Assembly: GCA_024231955.1 (NCBI GenBank)
Contig: JAAEPZ010000253.1
Coordinates: forward strand, 124,001 to 188,000
Direction of reading: 5' to 3'
Length of the DNA: 64,000 bases
From: a bacterium
Lineage (GTDB): Bacteria > Krumholzibacteriota > Krumholzibacteriia > JACNKJ01
Position numbers and translations under genes: made by a program. This document shows positions 35,911-44,497 of the stretch, one piece after another. The notes beneath the pieces are model-generated. The model was not told the DNA's origin and made no database searches. It worked only from the letters and a program-made list of their open reading frames with translations. How positions within the stretch are numbered: the first letter of the stretch is position 1; every line of letters starts with the position of its first letter.

Positions 35911-37203
35911 TCAGGGCGCCTGCCAGGCGAAGCGGTAACAGATCACCGACATGGGTTCGGCGTAGTCCTCCTCCGTAGCGACATCCTCATCCTCCCGCCC
36001 CCGCATGGCGTCCATAGCCGACTGGTAATCGGTGAGCTGGAACAGGCGATCGCCGCGCAGCACCAGGCGATCCTCACGAATATCCCCCTCGCCCCGCAGC
36101 GTCACCTCCTGGATGAATCGCCCCTCACTGTCGTAGACGTCGAGCAGGCAGAGCACACCCTCGGGCAGATCCCGGGCGCCGCGTCCGGAGAGGAGCCAGG
36201 TGTTGCCGTGATCATCGATACTGAACCAGAGGATCGACTGCCGGTGCGGCGACACCTCAACCTCCAGATTGGATGTCCTCGGGCGCCGCCTGCCGCGCCC
36301 GCGACTCTGGTACCTCTCGCGAATCTGATCCCTCTTCTCGTCGATCTGACCCTGACTGCGCATCTCCAGTTCGTAGTCCCGCCCGATGATCCGATCCGGA
36401 GTGCCGTCGGCATTCCAGACCTGCAGGCGATACCCGAAATCATCATTCACGAACACCCGGCCGTCGGGTCCCAGGGCCCAGCGCAGGTTGAAGCCGTCAT
36501 CTTCGGCGATGACCCGGCGGGCCATGTTGACCTCGCTCAGCGTCTGATCGTAGATGCAGGTCATCTCCCCTTCGGAATCGAGTCCCATGATCATCCGCAT
36601 GCGGGTGAAGGTGTCATCCTTCCGACGGAAGTTCATCCCCCAGATAACGATATTCCCCCCCCGGCTGTCGCCCGCCTGGATCCGGCGCATGCCGCCGTCA
36701 TCCGAGCGGGGCAGGGAGAACAGACGACCGGGCTGACCGTCACGCTCCAACAGGACGATCCCCCCCGGTCGGGTCTGGACGATCCCCAGTTCGCCGGTGG
36801 GCATGTGGAAAATGGAGGAGGGATCACGAAACTCGCCAGGCCCCTCACCCTCCCGGCCGATGATGCGGAGGAAACCGCCGTCGGAATCGAAGACGTTGAC
36901 CTGGCTGAGTTGCCGGTCGAGCAGGTAGACCTCGCCGCCGTCATCCCGGAGGACATCACAGATCACTCCGAAGAATTCATCGTCGTCGTCCGTGTCCCCC
37001 CCGACCCGCCAGAGCTCCTCCAGCTCAATGGTCACTGGCGCTTCGGCTGCCTCCGCGGGATTGTTCACCAGCAGCCCCTCCTCCGACTCGGTCATCGTCC
37101 CCCTCCAGGCGGCCTGAACCGGCGGGGTTGATGACAGCAACATCAGGCAGAGCAGCGTGATAGGGAGAATAGACAAACGGGCAGGCAGGTTGGCGGCGGA
37201 CAT
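35911..37203 (-). CDS. Secreted six-bladed beta-propeller protein
   Basis: A 430-residue exported protein with a signal peptide ending STPPVQAAW. The body has NHL-type propeller repeats, best seen in VYLLDRQLSQVNVFDSDG, FLRIIGREGEGPGEFRDP and VFVNDDFGYRLQVWNADG. This pattern matches the '6-bladed beta-propeller' family common in Bacteroidota and related phyla, with unknown ligand. A basic segment (RYQSRGRGRRRPR) interrupts the repeats near residue 310. The ATG at 37203 has GAGGAG five bases upstream; an in-frame GTG two codons earlier is less likely. It stands alone. Confidence 0.78.
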   Translation of the reverse strand: MSAANLPARLSILPITLLCLMLLSSTPPVQAAWRGTMTESEEGLLVNNPAEAAEAPVTIELEELWRVGGDTDDDDEFFGVICDVLRDDGGEVYLLDRQLSQVNVFDSDGGFLRIIGREGEGPGEFRDPSSIFHMPTGELGIVQTRPGGIVLLERDGQPGRLFSLPRSDDGGMRRIQAGDSRGGNIVIWGMNFRRKDDTFTRMRMIMGLDSEGEMTCIYDQTLSEVNMARRVIAEDDGFNLRWALGPDGRVFVNDDFGYRLQVWNADGTPDRIIGRDYELEMRSQGQIDEKRDQIRERYQSRGRGRRRPRTSNLEVEVSPHRQSILWFSIDDHGNTWLLSGRGARDLPEGVLCLLDVYDSEGRFIQEVTLRGEGDIREDRLVLRGDRLFQLTDYQSAMDAMRGREDEDVATEEDYAEPMSVICYRFAWQAP

Positions 37204-37356
37204 GGTCACTCCTCGTTGAGCGGTGTGGGTAATCGGTCGCAGTTAAGACACTCGACACCTGTCCCCTGCGGCAGACCTGATGAATACTATGCCGCTACCG
37301 GTCGGGAAACGCAATCCCGAGCTGCCTATCCGACGGATACGCGGCTATAAAGACAA

Positions 37357-37386
37357 ACGGCCGCCTCCGATCAAGGGGGCGGCCGT
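37357..37386 (-). terminator. Intrinsic terminator of the ATP-citrate-lyase-like operon
   Basis: A nine-base-pair stem ACGGCCGCC / GGCGGCCGT (37386-37378 with 37365-37357 on the minus strand) is followed by TTGTCTTT. It starts 21 bases after the stop codon at 37408. Confidence 0.75.
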
Positions 37387-37407
37387 GTCGAATCAATGTC
37401 GTCCAAG

Positions 37408-40134
37408 CTAGAGGACGTACTTCAACTTGCTCTGCGGTGTGCGGCAATCCATATCGGTGCCCCTGTCGCGGTGATCGACGATCTCCGCGGCGACACCGAT
37501 CGTTCGACCGTAGAGGAAGAGCGTGAACACGAGGTTCTGCACCATCTCATCGGTCAGTTTGCCGGCGTTGCGGTTGTCCCACACCAGTTTCAGCGCGATC
37601 ACGGCGAGTACGGCGTCGATGTTGACGCAGAACACGTTGCGCGTGATGCCCTGATTGAAGAGTTCCTGCACCAGCAGGTGGTAGAACTCGACGAACACGT
37701 TGTAGATGCCCTTCTCGGCGAACTGCTTGCAGATGAAATCCTCACGGGGGTCGATATTGACCGCCGCGCCCTTGAAGACCGGGTGGTTGATGCAGGGGAT
37801 GGGTTTCACCCGCAGCGCACCCAGCGCCTTCTCGCGAACCTTGAATTCACCGTACTCCTTGGCGGCCTTGGCGGCCAGGGCCTTGAGATCGATGCCGTGC
37901 TTGGCATCGCCGGGATCCACAAGGTTGCTCTCCGCAAAGTTCTTGAGCAGGAACTCGACCGCCTCAAAGCCGTTGCCGCCGTGCGCCAGACCGGTGTTGG
38001 CCAGGAAGCCGACGAAGGCCATGGAGATGTAGTTGCGCGCGCTGACGCTCTCCTTGGCACCCTTGGCCGAGATCGTCCCCGGACCGTTGGTCAGGGTCAG
38101 ACCGATGAGGTACTTGAATTCAAGCAGCTCGGTCTCGCCCGGCTTGGCATTGAACAGGAACTGGTAGGCGTTCTCCGTGAAGGAGGACTTGAGGCCCGTC
38201 AGCGGCCCACCAGTCAGCTTCTGCCAGTGCTTGTTGTTCTTGCGGTCGATCACCGAACAGGCGAATGTCCTGGCGATCGTGTAGAGGTAGTGCGGAATAT
38301 CCTCGACCAGCTGCCTGCTGACCCGCTTGCGGAGCAAAGGCTTCCAGAAGATGCACAGAGTCATCGTGCCCAGCAGGAAGGCCTGCATGTCGCGCACGTA
38401 CATCTTTTTCTTGTCGGCCAAGGTCAGAATATGCTTGCAGATCTTGAGCGAGGTGCACTTCTTCTTGCTCCCCTTGACCATCTTCAGCAGGAACTCGGTT
38501 TCGGTGTCCTGCGCCGGAGCCTTCTTGATCAGCATCTCCTTGATGATCTGCTTATCGAACTCCTCCGGAATCTTGCCCGTGGTATCGTCGATGCCGTATT
38601 CACGGATCGCGCTGATCACACGGCTGATGTGCTCGCTGGCCTTCGCCAGAACGGGCCGGTTGCCGATGGAAGCCAGTTCCGACGCCAGGTAGGCATTGGG
38701 CGTGGCGCCGTTGGCGCGGGCACGATCGACGGCGACCATCTCGTCCGAATCCAGACGCATCATCAGGTTGAGCAAGGTGTTGATCGTCGGGAGATCCTCC
38801 TCCTCGGGCATGATCTTCGCCAGAGAGAAGTAGATGTTCTCCTCGAGCGTGTTGGTCGACAGGTCAAGGATCGACCTGTTGTGCAACTGCGCCACGTGGC
38901 TCATGGGATCGATGCGCGACGCGCCCGACTTGTCGGACATGCTCTGCCGCAAGTACTGCGCGCCGACCTGCTTGTTGACCACGCCGAGCTGCTCGGCGTA
39001 GGGCTCCAGCGGCTCGATCATCGGCATGTCCAGCTTCGGGGGCACCTGCACGACATTGTCGCTCAGCCAAAGCTTGAGCGACAGGTCGCCCTGCGATGCG
39101 AAGTCGGGAGTCTCCCCGATCTCATCGAAGACGGCCTTCATCGCGACGGGCACGGTCTGGATCGAGTCGACCCTGACGCCGCGCTTGGAGACGACGGGGT
39201 TATCGGGATCGTAGCAACCGACACCGAAGTATTCGTCGAACCAGTTCTCCTTGCTGATGGCGTCGTCGCCGGCACCGGACAGAGCGCCCGCGTGACCGCA
39301 GGAGCGCGTGATGTCCTTCTTCCAGCGCCCGGTGACGCAAACCACGATGGGCTTGCTGAAGGCGATCCGCCGCTCGGCGATCATCTCCAACGCCACCTTC
39401 TCGTAATAACCGCCCGGCTCGACATACAGCGCGACCGCCCGCGTGCGGGGATCGTTCTGCGCGGCGAACAGGAATTCGGCCAGGGCGAAGTGGATGTAGA
39501 CATCCTTGCCGGAACTGACGGCCGTACTGATTCCGAAGCCCTCCGTACGGAGGTATTCGGCCATCGTGGTCGTGAAGTTGCCGCTGTTCGAGTGGATGGC
39601 GATCGAACCCTTGTGCAGGGTCTCCTCGGGCGCATCGCCGCCCAAGGCGCCACCGATCCGCACCTCGTCCCAGGCATTGGCGATGCCCAGACAGTTGCAG
39701 CCGATCACATCGACGCCCGCCTCCTGACACAGGAAGCGGATGTTGCGCGAATCAGCAGTCGACACCTTTTCGGTGACGATGATGATCCGTTTGAGGTCAT
39801 GATTGTAGGACAGCAGTTCGCTGACCGCCTGGCTCACGGCCGTCGGCGGCAGGTAGATGACGCCCGTGTCGAAGTGATGCTTGTTCTTGATCACTTCGCG
39901 CACGCTCGGATAGACGGGGATGTCGCCGAGCTTGGTTTCCAACTTGCCTTCACGGCCGTACTGCACACCGGCAACGACGTTGCCCTTCGAGTACTCGTGG
40001 GAAACAGGGGTCACCTTGCGGCTTTCACTGCCCAGAATGTTGATTACGCAGACCCTGGAATCCTTGGTCACCATCTCTTCGAGTGAGTAGACGCCCACAT
40101 AGGATTCGAAGGGCTTGGACTTCAATTGTCTCAT
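37408..40134 (-). CDS. ATP-citrate lyase-like large subunit (CoA ligase plus citryl-CoA lyase domains)
   Basis: A 908-residue protein. The N-terminal third is a CoA-binding/ligase part of the SucD/ACLY type, with SIAIHSNSGNFTTT and the phosphohistidine loop CGHAGALSGAGDDAIS. The C-terminal part resembles a citrate-synthase/citryl-CoA lyase domain: LTLTNGPGTISAKGAKESVS, GFLANTGLAHGG and FLYGRTIGVAAEIVDHRDRG. Known bacterial AclA is about 610 residues, so roughly 300 residues are extra, mainly a helical middle region (about 380-600). The substrate could be citrate or another acyl-CoA-forming acid. The ATG at 40134 has TTGGAG eight bases upstream. The partner subunit gene lies 58 bases upstream. 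Confidence 0.72.
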   Translation of the reverse strand: MRQLKSKPFESYVGVYSLEEMVTKDSRVCVINILGSESRKVTPVSHEYSKGNVVAGVQYGREGKLETKLGDIPVYPSVREVIKNKHHFDTGVIYLPPTAVSQAVSELLSYNHDLKRIIIVTEKVSTADSRNIRFLCQEAGVDVIGCNCLGIANAWDEVRIGGALGGDAPEETLHKGSIAIHSNSGNFTTTMAEYLRTEGFGISTAVSSGKDVYIHFALAEFLFAAQNDPRTRAVALYVEPGGYYEKVALEMIAERRIAFSKPIVVCVTGRWKKDITRSCGHAGALSGAGDDAISKENWFDEYFGVGCYDPDNPVVSKRGVRVDSIQTVPVAMKAVFDEIGETPDFASQGDLSLKLWLSDNVVQVPPKLDMPMIEPLEPYAEQLGVVNKQVGAQYLRQSMSDKSGASRIDPMSHVAQLHNRSILDLSTNTLEENIYFSLAKIMPEEEDLPTINTLLNLMMRLDSDEMVAVDRARANGATPNAYLASELASIGNRPVLAKASEHISRVISAIREYGIDDTTGKIPEEFDKQIIKEMLIKKAPAQDTETEFLLKMVKGSKKKCTSLKICKHILTLADKKKMYVRDMQAFLLGTMTLCIFWKPLLRKRVSRQLVEDIPHYLYTIARTFACSVIDRKNNKHWQKLTGGPLTGLKSSFTENAYQFLFNAKPGETELLEFKYLIGLTLTNGPGTISAKGAKESVSARNYISMAFVGFLANTGLAHGGNGFEAVEFLLKNFAESNLVDPGDAKHGIDLKALAAKAAKEYGEFKVREKALGALRVKPIPCINHPVFKGAAVNIDPREDFICKQFAEKGIYNVFVEFYHLLVQELFNQGITRNVFCVNIDAVLAVIALKLVWDNRNAGKLTDEMVQNLVFTLFLYGRTIGVAAEIVDHRDRGTDMDCRTPQSKLKYVL

Positions 40135-40192
40135 TAGTTCACTCCAACTCAAATTTGAGCTGTCCCCTCTCGGGGCACGTGGGTATAGGGTC

Positions 40193-41464
40193 TTAGCCGG
40201 ACAACTTCACCGACTCGGCGTATTTGGCGTTTCCTTCTTTCAGCCACCAGTCGTCGATCCGCTTGGCGTATTCCAAAGTCAGGATCATCGAGGTATCGTA
40301 GCCGAACATCTTGTAGGGCAGGCGCAACCCGTCGAGTATATCGCGGGCGTAGACCATCCCCTTGATCAGATTCGGGCCACCCCGACCGACCACAACGTAG
40401 ACGGGTCTCCAGCCGTTCTCGGCGATATGATCGCGAAGAGCGTCGAAGATGCCGCGGAAGGTAACGTAGATATCCGTGTTGTTCGCTTTGCCGCCTATGA
40501 CCAGCAGAACATTCGTGGCGTCCCAGTGGTGCTTCAGGCTGATGCGGGAAATCTCATACATCTTCTCGTAAGGCGGATTGCCGCCGAAGTCCGAGGAGAA
40601 GATGGCCTTGTCGCCCAGGGTCTCGGTAGCCGCCGAATTGGCGCCGCCGCCGAACATGAAGGGCAGGATGCTCCCCTTCGTATTCAGCTCCAGAACATCG
40701 CTCTGACCCTGGTAGGTGCGCAGCCGATTGATCTCCGCCTCGAAGGGGGTGATGTTCGACTGAAAGATACCCATGGGCAGGCCGATCCGCCTGTGGGCGG
40801 GATTGTCCTGGTCGAAGGCGGCCTTGATGTCGCAGGCAACCGGAACGTAGCGGGTGCCGACCCGCTTCAGACGCAGCGGATTGATCTCGATCGTCGACAG
40901 ACCATAGCTGTTGTAGAGATCCCAGAGCTTGGGCAGGTTCTGCACCAGCGGACTGATGTAGCGCTGAGGGCAGTTCAGATCCTTCAAAGTGTTGGTGAGA
41001 TCGAAGGACTTGAGGCCGATAAAGGGCTCAATCCAGACACTGCTGATCTTGTCGGGGGTGAGGGATTCGATATCCACACCACCGGTGACAGAGATCGTGA
41101 AGGTCGGTTTGCGGATAGTCGTCGATTCGGAGATGCTGAAGTAAACTTCGATATCCGACTCGACAAACTCTTCGAAGGTGACGCCGTTGGCGCTCACCGT
41201 CCGCGTGCCGTGCTTGTGGGTCGCGAAGTAAAGATCGGCCTTGGCTTCAAGCGCATCATGCAGATTGTCAACGATGCGGATCAGGCCGGCTTTCCCCTTC
41301 TTGCCCACCCCCTCATGGAAGACCGGTTTGACGACGATCTTTCCGTGTTTGTCGATCAGTGCTTGAATCTCTCCGTTGGTCGCGCCCCCCGTAAGATGTT
41401 CAGGTGCGGGGAAGTCGACCAGGTCCAACAGTTGGGCTCCATATCTTAGACCCGACAGTTGCAT
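40193..41464 (-). CDS. ATP-citrate lyase-like small subunit (ATP-grasp)
   Basis: A 423-residue protein of the AclB / succinyl-CoA-synthetase-beta type. The ATP-grasp part contains IVVKPVFHEGVGKKGKAGL, GGVDIESL and LSTIEINPLRL, the last carrying the metal ligands. The C-terminal Rossmann-like part includes FMFGGGANSAATETLGDKA and VVGRGGPN. Its length matches known AclB (about 400). The ATG at 41464 has TAGGAG eight bases upstream; a 45-residue upstream extension is unconserved and was left out. It precedes the large-subunit gene, the same order as aclBA in green sulfur bacteria. Succinyl-CoA synthetase is excluded by the partner's lyase domain. Confidence 0.75.
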   Translation of the reverse strand: MQLSGLRYGAQLLDLVDFPAPEHLTGGATNGEIQALIDKHGKIVVKPVFHEGVGKKGKAGLIRIVDNLHDALEAKADLYFATHKHGTRTVSANGVTFEEFVESDIEVYFSISESTTIRKPTFTISVTGGVDIESLTPDKISSVWIEPFIGLKSFDLTNTLKDLNCPQRYISPLVQNLPKLWDLYNSYGLSTIEINPLRLKRVGTRYVPVACDIKAAFDQDNPAHRRIGLPMGIFQSNITPFEAEINRLRTYQGQSDVLELNTKGSILPFMFGGGANSAATETLGDKAIFSSDFGGNPPYEKMYEISRISLKHHWDATNVLLVIGGKANNTDIYVTFRGIFDALRDHIAENGWRPVYVVVGRGGPNLIKGMVYARDILDGLRLPYKMFGYDTSMILTLEYAKRIDDWWLKEGNAKYAESVKLSG

Positions 41465-41695
41465 GGCTACGTCTCCTAAAGCCTTTGCGTTACATCGCTT
41501 GAGATTCACCGCCGGGGAGTGGTCCTCGACCTGTGAACCCCTTGAAAAATCGCCACCAAAATAGAGATTCGGCAACTGCACCACAAGGGATGAAGACAAC
41601 TATTTCCGATATTTGAGATCGACTCCGCCGGTTCAGCGGAATCAGAATGATAAGCTACAGTTTGTTGTCTTAAATCATAAAAAAGGCGCTTAATC

Positions 41696-43156
41696 TCACT
41701 CCCCGCGGAGGGCAGCCACCGGATCCACGCGAGCCGCGCGGGTGGCGGGCCAGGCGCCTGCGATCAGACTGATCAGAATACCGAATGTGAGCGCCACGGC
41801 GATCAAAGCAGGCGGCGTCGTGAACAACTCCACCGGCTCCACCCCTTCGTTCCGCATGATCTCCTTGGCCACCAGCGAAGCGATCCGCGACACCCCCCAG
41901 CCGAGCAGAATGCCGATGGTGGCGCCGACGGCGCCGATCAGACCTGACTCCAGCAGAAAAATGTCCCGGATATCATTCTCGTTTGCTCCGAGCGACTTGA
42001 AGATGCCGATCTCCCGACGCCGTTCGGTGATGGCCATCACCATAGTATTGACGATCCCCAGCGCCGCCGTGATCAGCGCGATCAGACCGACTATGCCCAA
42101 CAGGAGATCGAAGATGATGAATATCCTACGAATCTGCTCGAAGTCAGCGGCATAACTAAAGCTGCTGTAACCCATTGCGGTAAGAGTGTCGGAGAGTAAT
42201 GCGTAGGAGGCGTGCTGCTCGATATCCAATGTGGCCTTGGGATATTCTCTATTATCGGCCCTCTCCCCCCCCGGATCTCCGAGCAGTTTCCCCTGTTTGA
42301 GATCGGCAAACAGGGAGATGGGATCGGCGCTCGGTCCCGCTTCCAGCAATGTGGTCGCCGTCTCCAGCGGCAGCAGCAGCGGTTTCAGACCGAACTGCCC
42401 GTCGCGGGCCTTGAGGACCCCGACCACCGTGACGGTGTCGGTCACCACCGCCCCCTGCATGAACCCCGTGAAGAACCGTCCCGCGGCCCTGCTCACCTCC
42501 CCCTCGACGAGCCTGCGCAGGTAGAGAGGTTGACGACGCACCGAATCGGAGTTGACCGAATTGATGATGGTCTGTACTTCACTCAGGTTTGAAGGGAGAG
42601 CCTGCGACATCCCCGAATCAACGCTGGCGACATGCCTGCTCAGAATCAGATGCCGCCCCAGCAGGTCTGCGGGGGCGGAGAGAGCGAAGAGGTCGACCAG
42701 CCCGCGTGTCGCCACTACCCCCCTCTCCCCGGCACGGGGGAGTGTGGAACCCTCGCAGAGTTGCGAAAAGAGCTTGGTGCCCAACGCCGACGGCGTCAGC
42801 GCCTGCGCCTCTATTTCACACGTGAGACTGTCCATTCGGACCTTCAGCTTGATCGCATCGTATGGATAGACCAGATTGACGCCCGGCAGGGTGGCGAAGA
42901 TCGCCAGCGCTTCATCGTCGATTACCGCAGGGGATTCCCCCTCGGCCCCCTCCCCTTGCGTATAGACCTGCATGGTCGTGAACAGACCGAATTTATTGTA
43001 CTCATCCACGACGTTGCGCCGACTGCCGGCGCCGAAGGAGAGCATGGCGACGAAGGCGCCGATGGCGATGACGATGCCCGCAATGGTGAGAGTCGCACGC
43101 AGCTTCATGCGGCGCAGGTTGCCGAAGGCGATGGCCAAACGGTCGCTGAAGGTCAT
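41696..43156 (-). CDS. MacB/FtsX-type ABC transporter permease
   Basis: A 486-residue inner-membrane permease with one N-terminal helix (LTIAGIVIAIGAFVAML), a large extracytoplasmic domain of about 300 residues (MacB-PCD type) and three C-terminal helices ending in the family signature AWPATRAARVDPVAALRGE. The helix region ITAALGIVNTMVMAITERRREIGIFKSLGA is the FtsX core with its cytoplasmic coupling segment. It overlaps its ATPase gene by four bases (ATGA). MacB-like systems export macrolides, lipoproteins, peptides or signals, or transmit mechanical force; the cargo is not evident here. Confidence 0.92.
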   Translation of the reverse strand: MTFSDRLAIAFGNLRRMKLRATLTIAGIVIAIGAFVAMLSFGAGSRRNVVDEYNKFGLFTTMQVYTQGEGAEGESPAVIDDEALAIFATLPGVNLVYPYDAIKLKVRMDSLTCEIEAQALTPSALGTKLFSQLCEGSTLPRAGERGVVATRGLVDLFALSAPADLLGRHLILSRHVASVDSGMSQALPSNLSEVQTIINSVNSDSVRRQPLYLRRLVEGEVSRAAGRFFTGFMQGAVVTDTVTVVGVLKARDGQFGLKPLLLPLETATTLLEAGPSADPISLFADLKQGKLLGDPGGERADNREYPKATLDIEQHASYALLSDTLTAMGYSSFSYAADFEQIRRIFIIFDLLLGIVGLIALITAALGIVNTMVMAITERRREIGIFKSLGANENDIRDIFLLESGLIGAVGATIGILLGWGVSRIASLVAKEIMRNEGVEPVELFTTPPALIAVALTFGILISLIAGAWPATRAARVDPVAALRGE

Positions 43157-43842
43157 GGCGCCACCTCTTCGGGCTGAAGGCGGCCATAGTCCATCCGGAG
43201 AACCCGGTTGCAGAGTTTGCCGGTCAATTCGCGGTCGTGACTGACCATGACGACGCTGAGCCCCTTGCTGTTGAAGTCGACCAGCATGTCGGCGATCAGG
43301 GCGCTGTTCCCCTCGTCGAGATTGCCCGTGGGTTCATCGGCGAAGAGGATGTCCGGCTCCTTGATCATCGCCCGCGCGATCGCCACCCGCTGCTGCTCCC
43401 CTCCGGACAGATCAGCCGGGCGATGATCGGCGCGATCGCCCAGCTCCATCCGCTCAAGGATCTCGGCTGCCCGCCGCAGCCGCGTCCGTCTCCGTTCACC
43501 GGAAAAGAGCAGCGCCAGGGCGACATTCTCGAGGGCCGAGTATTGGGGCAGAAGATTGAAGGACTGGAAAACCATCCCGACGCGGGCGGACCGGAATTGG
43601 GAGCGTTCCCGGCGCGACAGCTCGGAAAAGGGGGAGCCGTCCACGAGGACATCCCCGGCGGAGGGGGTGTCCAGACCGGCCAGCAGGTTGAGGAGCGTCG
43701 ATTTGCCCGAGCCGGAGGAGCCGACGATGCCCAGGAACTCACCCTGCTCCAGAGAGAGGTTCACGGTGTCCACGGCGCGGACCACATGAGAACCGCGCCG
43801 GTAGAAGCGGCAGAGCTCCGCCGCCCGCAACCATTCAGCCAT
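43153..43842 (-). CDS. LolD/MacB-type ABC transporter ATPase
   Basis: A 229-residue ATPase with Walker A (GSSGSGKST), Q-loop ([19 protein letters not shown]), ABC signature ([15 protein letters not shown]), Walker B ([13 protein letters not shown]) and the H-loop ([10 protein letters not shown]). The [10 protein letters not shown] form is typical of the LolD/MacB/FtsE group that works with FtsX-like permeases. It overlaps the permease gene and follows a small lipoprotein gene by 21 bases, so the three form one transport operon. Confidence 0.95.
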   Translation of the reverse strand: MAEWLRAAELCRFYRRGSHVVRAVDTVNLSLEQGEFLGIVGSSGSGKSTLLNLLAGLDTPSAGDVLVDGSPFSELSRRERSQFRSARVGMVFQSFNLLPQYSALENVALALLFSGERRRTRLRRAAEILERMELGDRADHRPADLSGGEQQRVAIARAMIKEPDILFADEPTGNLDEGNSALIADMLVDFNSKGLSVVMVSHDRELTGKLCNRVLRMDYGRLQPEEVAP

Positions 43843-43863
43843 CGCCCGTCTCCATCCTGTTGA

Positions 43864-44328
43864 TCAGCGTCGCCTGTTCATGTCCTGACCACCGAAGTCG
43901 TCCATCCCCATGTCCCTGACCTTGCTGCTGTCGTCACCCTTGAGTCTGTCGCGGAAAGAATCGCGTTGCTCGATTATGAGCTCATGGAAAATCACCATCT
44001 GCTCGTCACTCAGAATCGGCGTCATCCGGTCGATGGCGTCATTGTCGCAGGTCGCCAGTTCGGCCCGGATGGTGGTCATCACCGTCAGTCCGGACCTCTT
44101 CAGATCCTGGAACATGACGTTGCGATCCATCAGGTAGATCTCCAGGATCGGCGTCGCCTCGGCCTGCTGTTCCGGGGTCAGACCCAATCGGGTCACCATA
44201 TCAGCCAACTCGACATCCAGATTGATCCCGCCGGTAACGCTGTCACCGGAGGAGCAACCTCCACACACGAAGAACAGGGCAAGGAGAAACAGGCCCACCG
44301 GCAGGGCTTTGAGACGATTGGCTGACAT
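43864..44328 (-). CDS. Small Spy/LTxxQ-like probable lipoprotein
   Basis: A 154-residue exported protein. The hydrophobic N-terminus ends LFFVCGGCSS, close to a lipobox, so lipid attachment at the following cysteine is likely. The mature part is helical, with LTPEQQAEA and LSDEQM segments that recall the LTxxQ motif of Spy/CpxP-family periplasmic chaperones and metal sensors. The ATG at 44328 has AAAGGA six bases upstream; the longer frame to 44448 lacks support. As first gene of the ABC operon it may be the extracytoplasmic sensor or partner of the transporter. Confidence 0.68.
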   Translation of the reverse strand: MSANRLKALPVGLFLLALFFVCGGCSSGDSVTGGINLDVELADMVTRLGLTPEQQAEATPILEIYLMDRNVMFQDLKRSGLTVMTTIRAELATCDNDAIDRMTPILSDEQMVIFHELIIEQRDSFRDRLKGDDSSKVRDMGMDDFGGQDMNRRR

Positions 44329-44497
44329 CAGGATTCCTTTCACATAAACACGCCAACGGGCGCGGAACGGCGATTCGCCCTCTACGATGCCCCAGTCTTC
44401 CCGATGCGTCAAGTCACCAACCGGCAGGTTTTGAAGATTCTCAAGCAAAAGGACAGCTTATCAGCTAACGGCAGGGCGGGAGTATGGCGGCGGGAGC

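Noticed and set aside
37396..40086. An 896-codon plus-strand open frame
   Set aside because: It is antisense to the ATP-citrate-lyase-like large subunit, rich in Val, Arg, Asp and Leu without domain pattern, and mirrors codon bias of the true gene.
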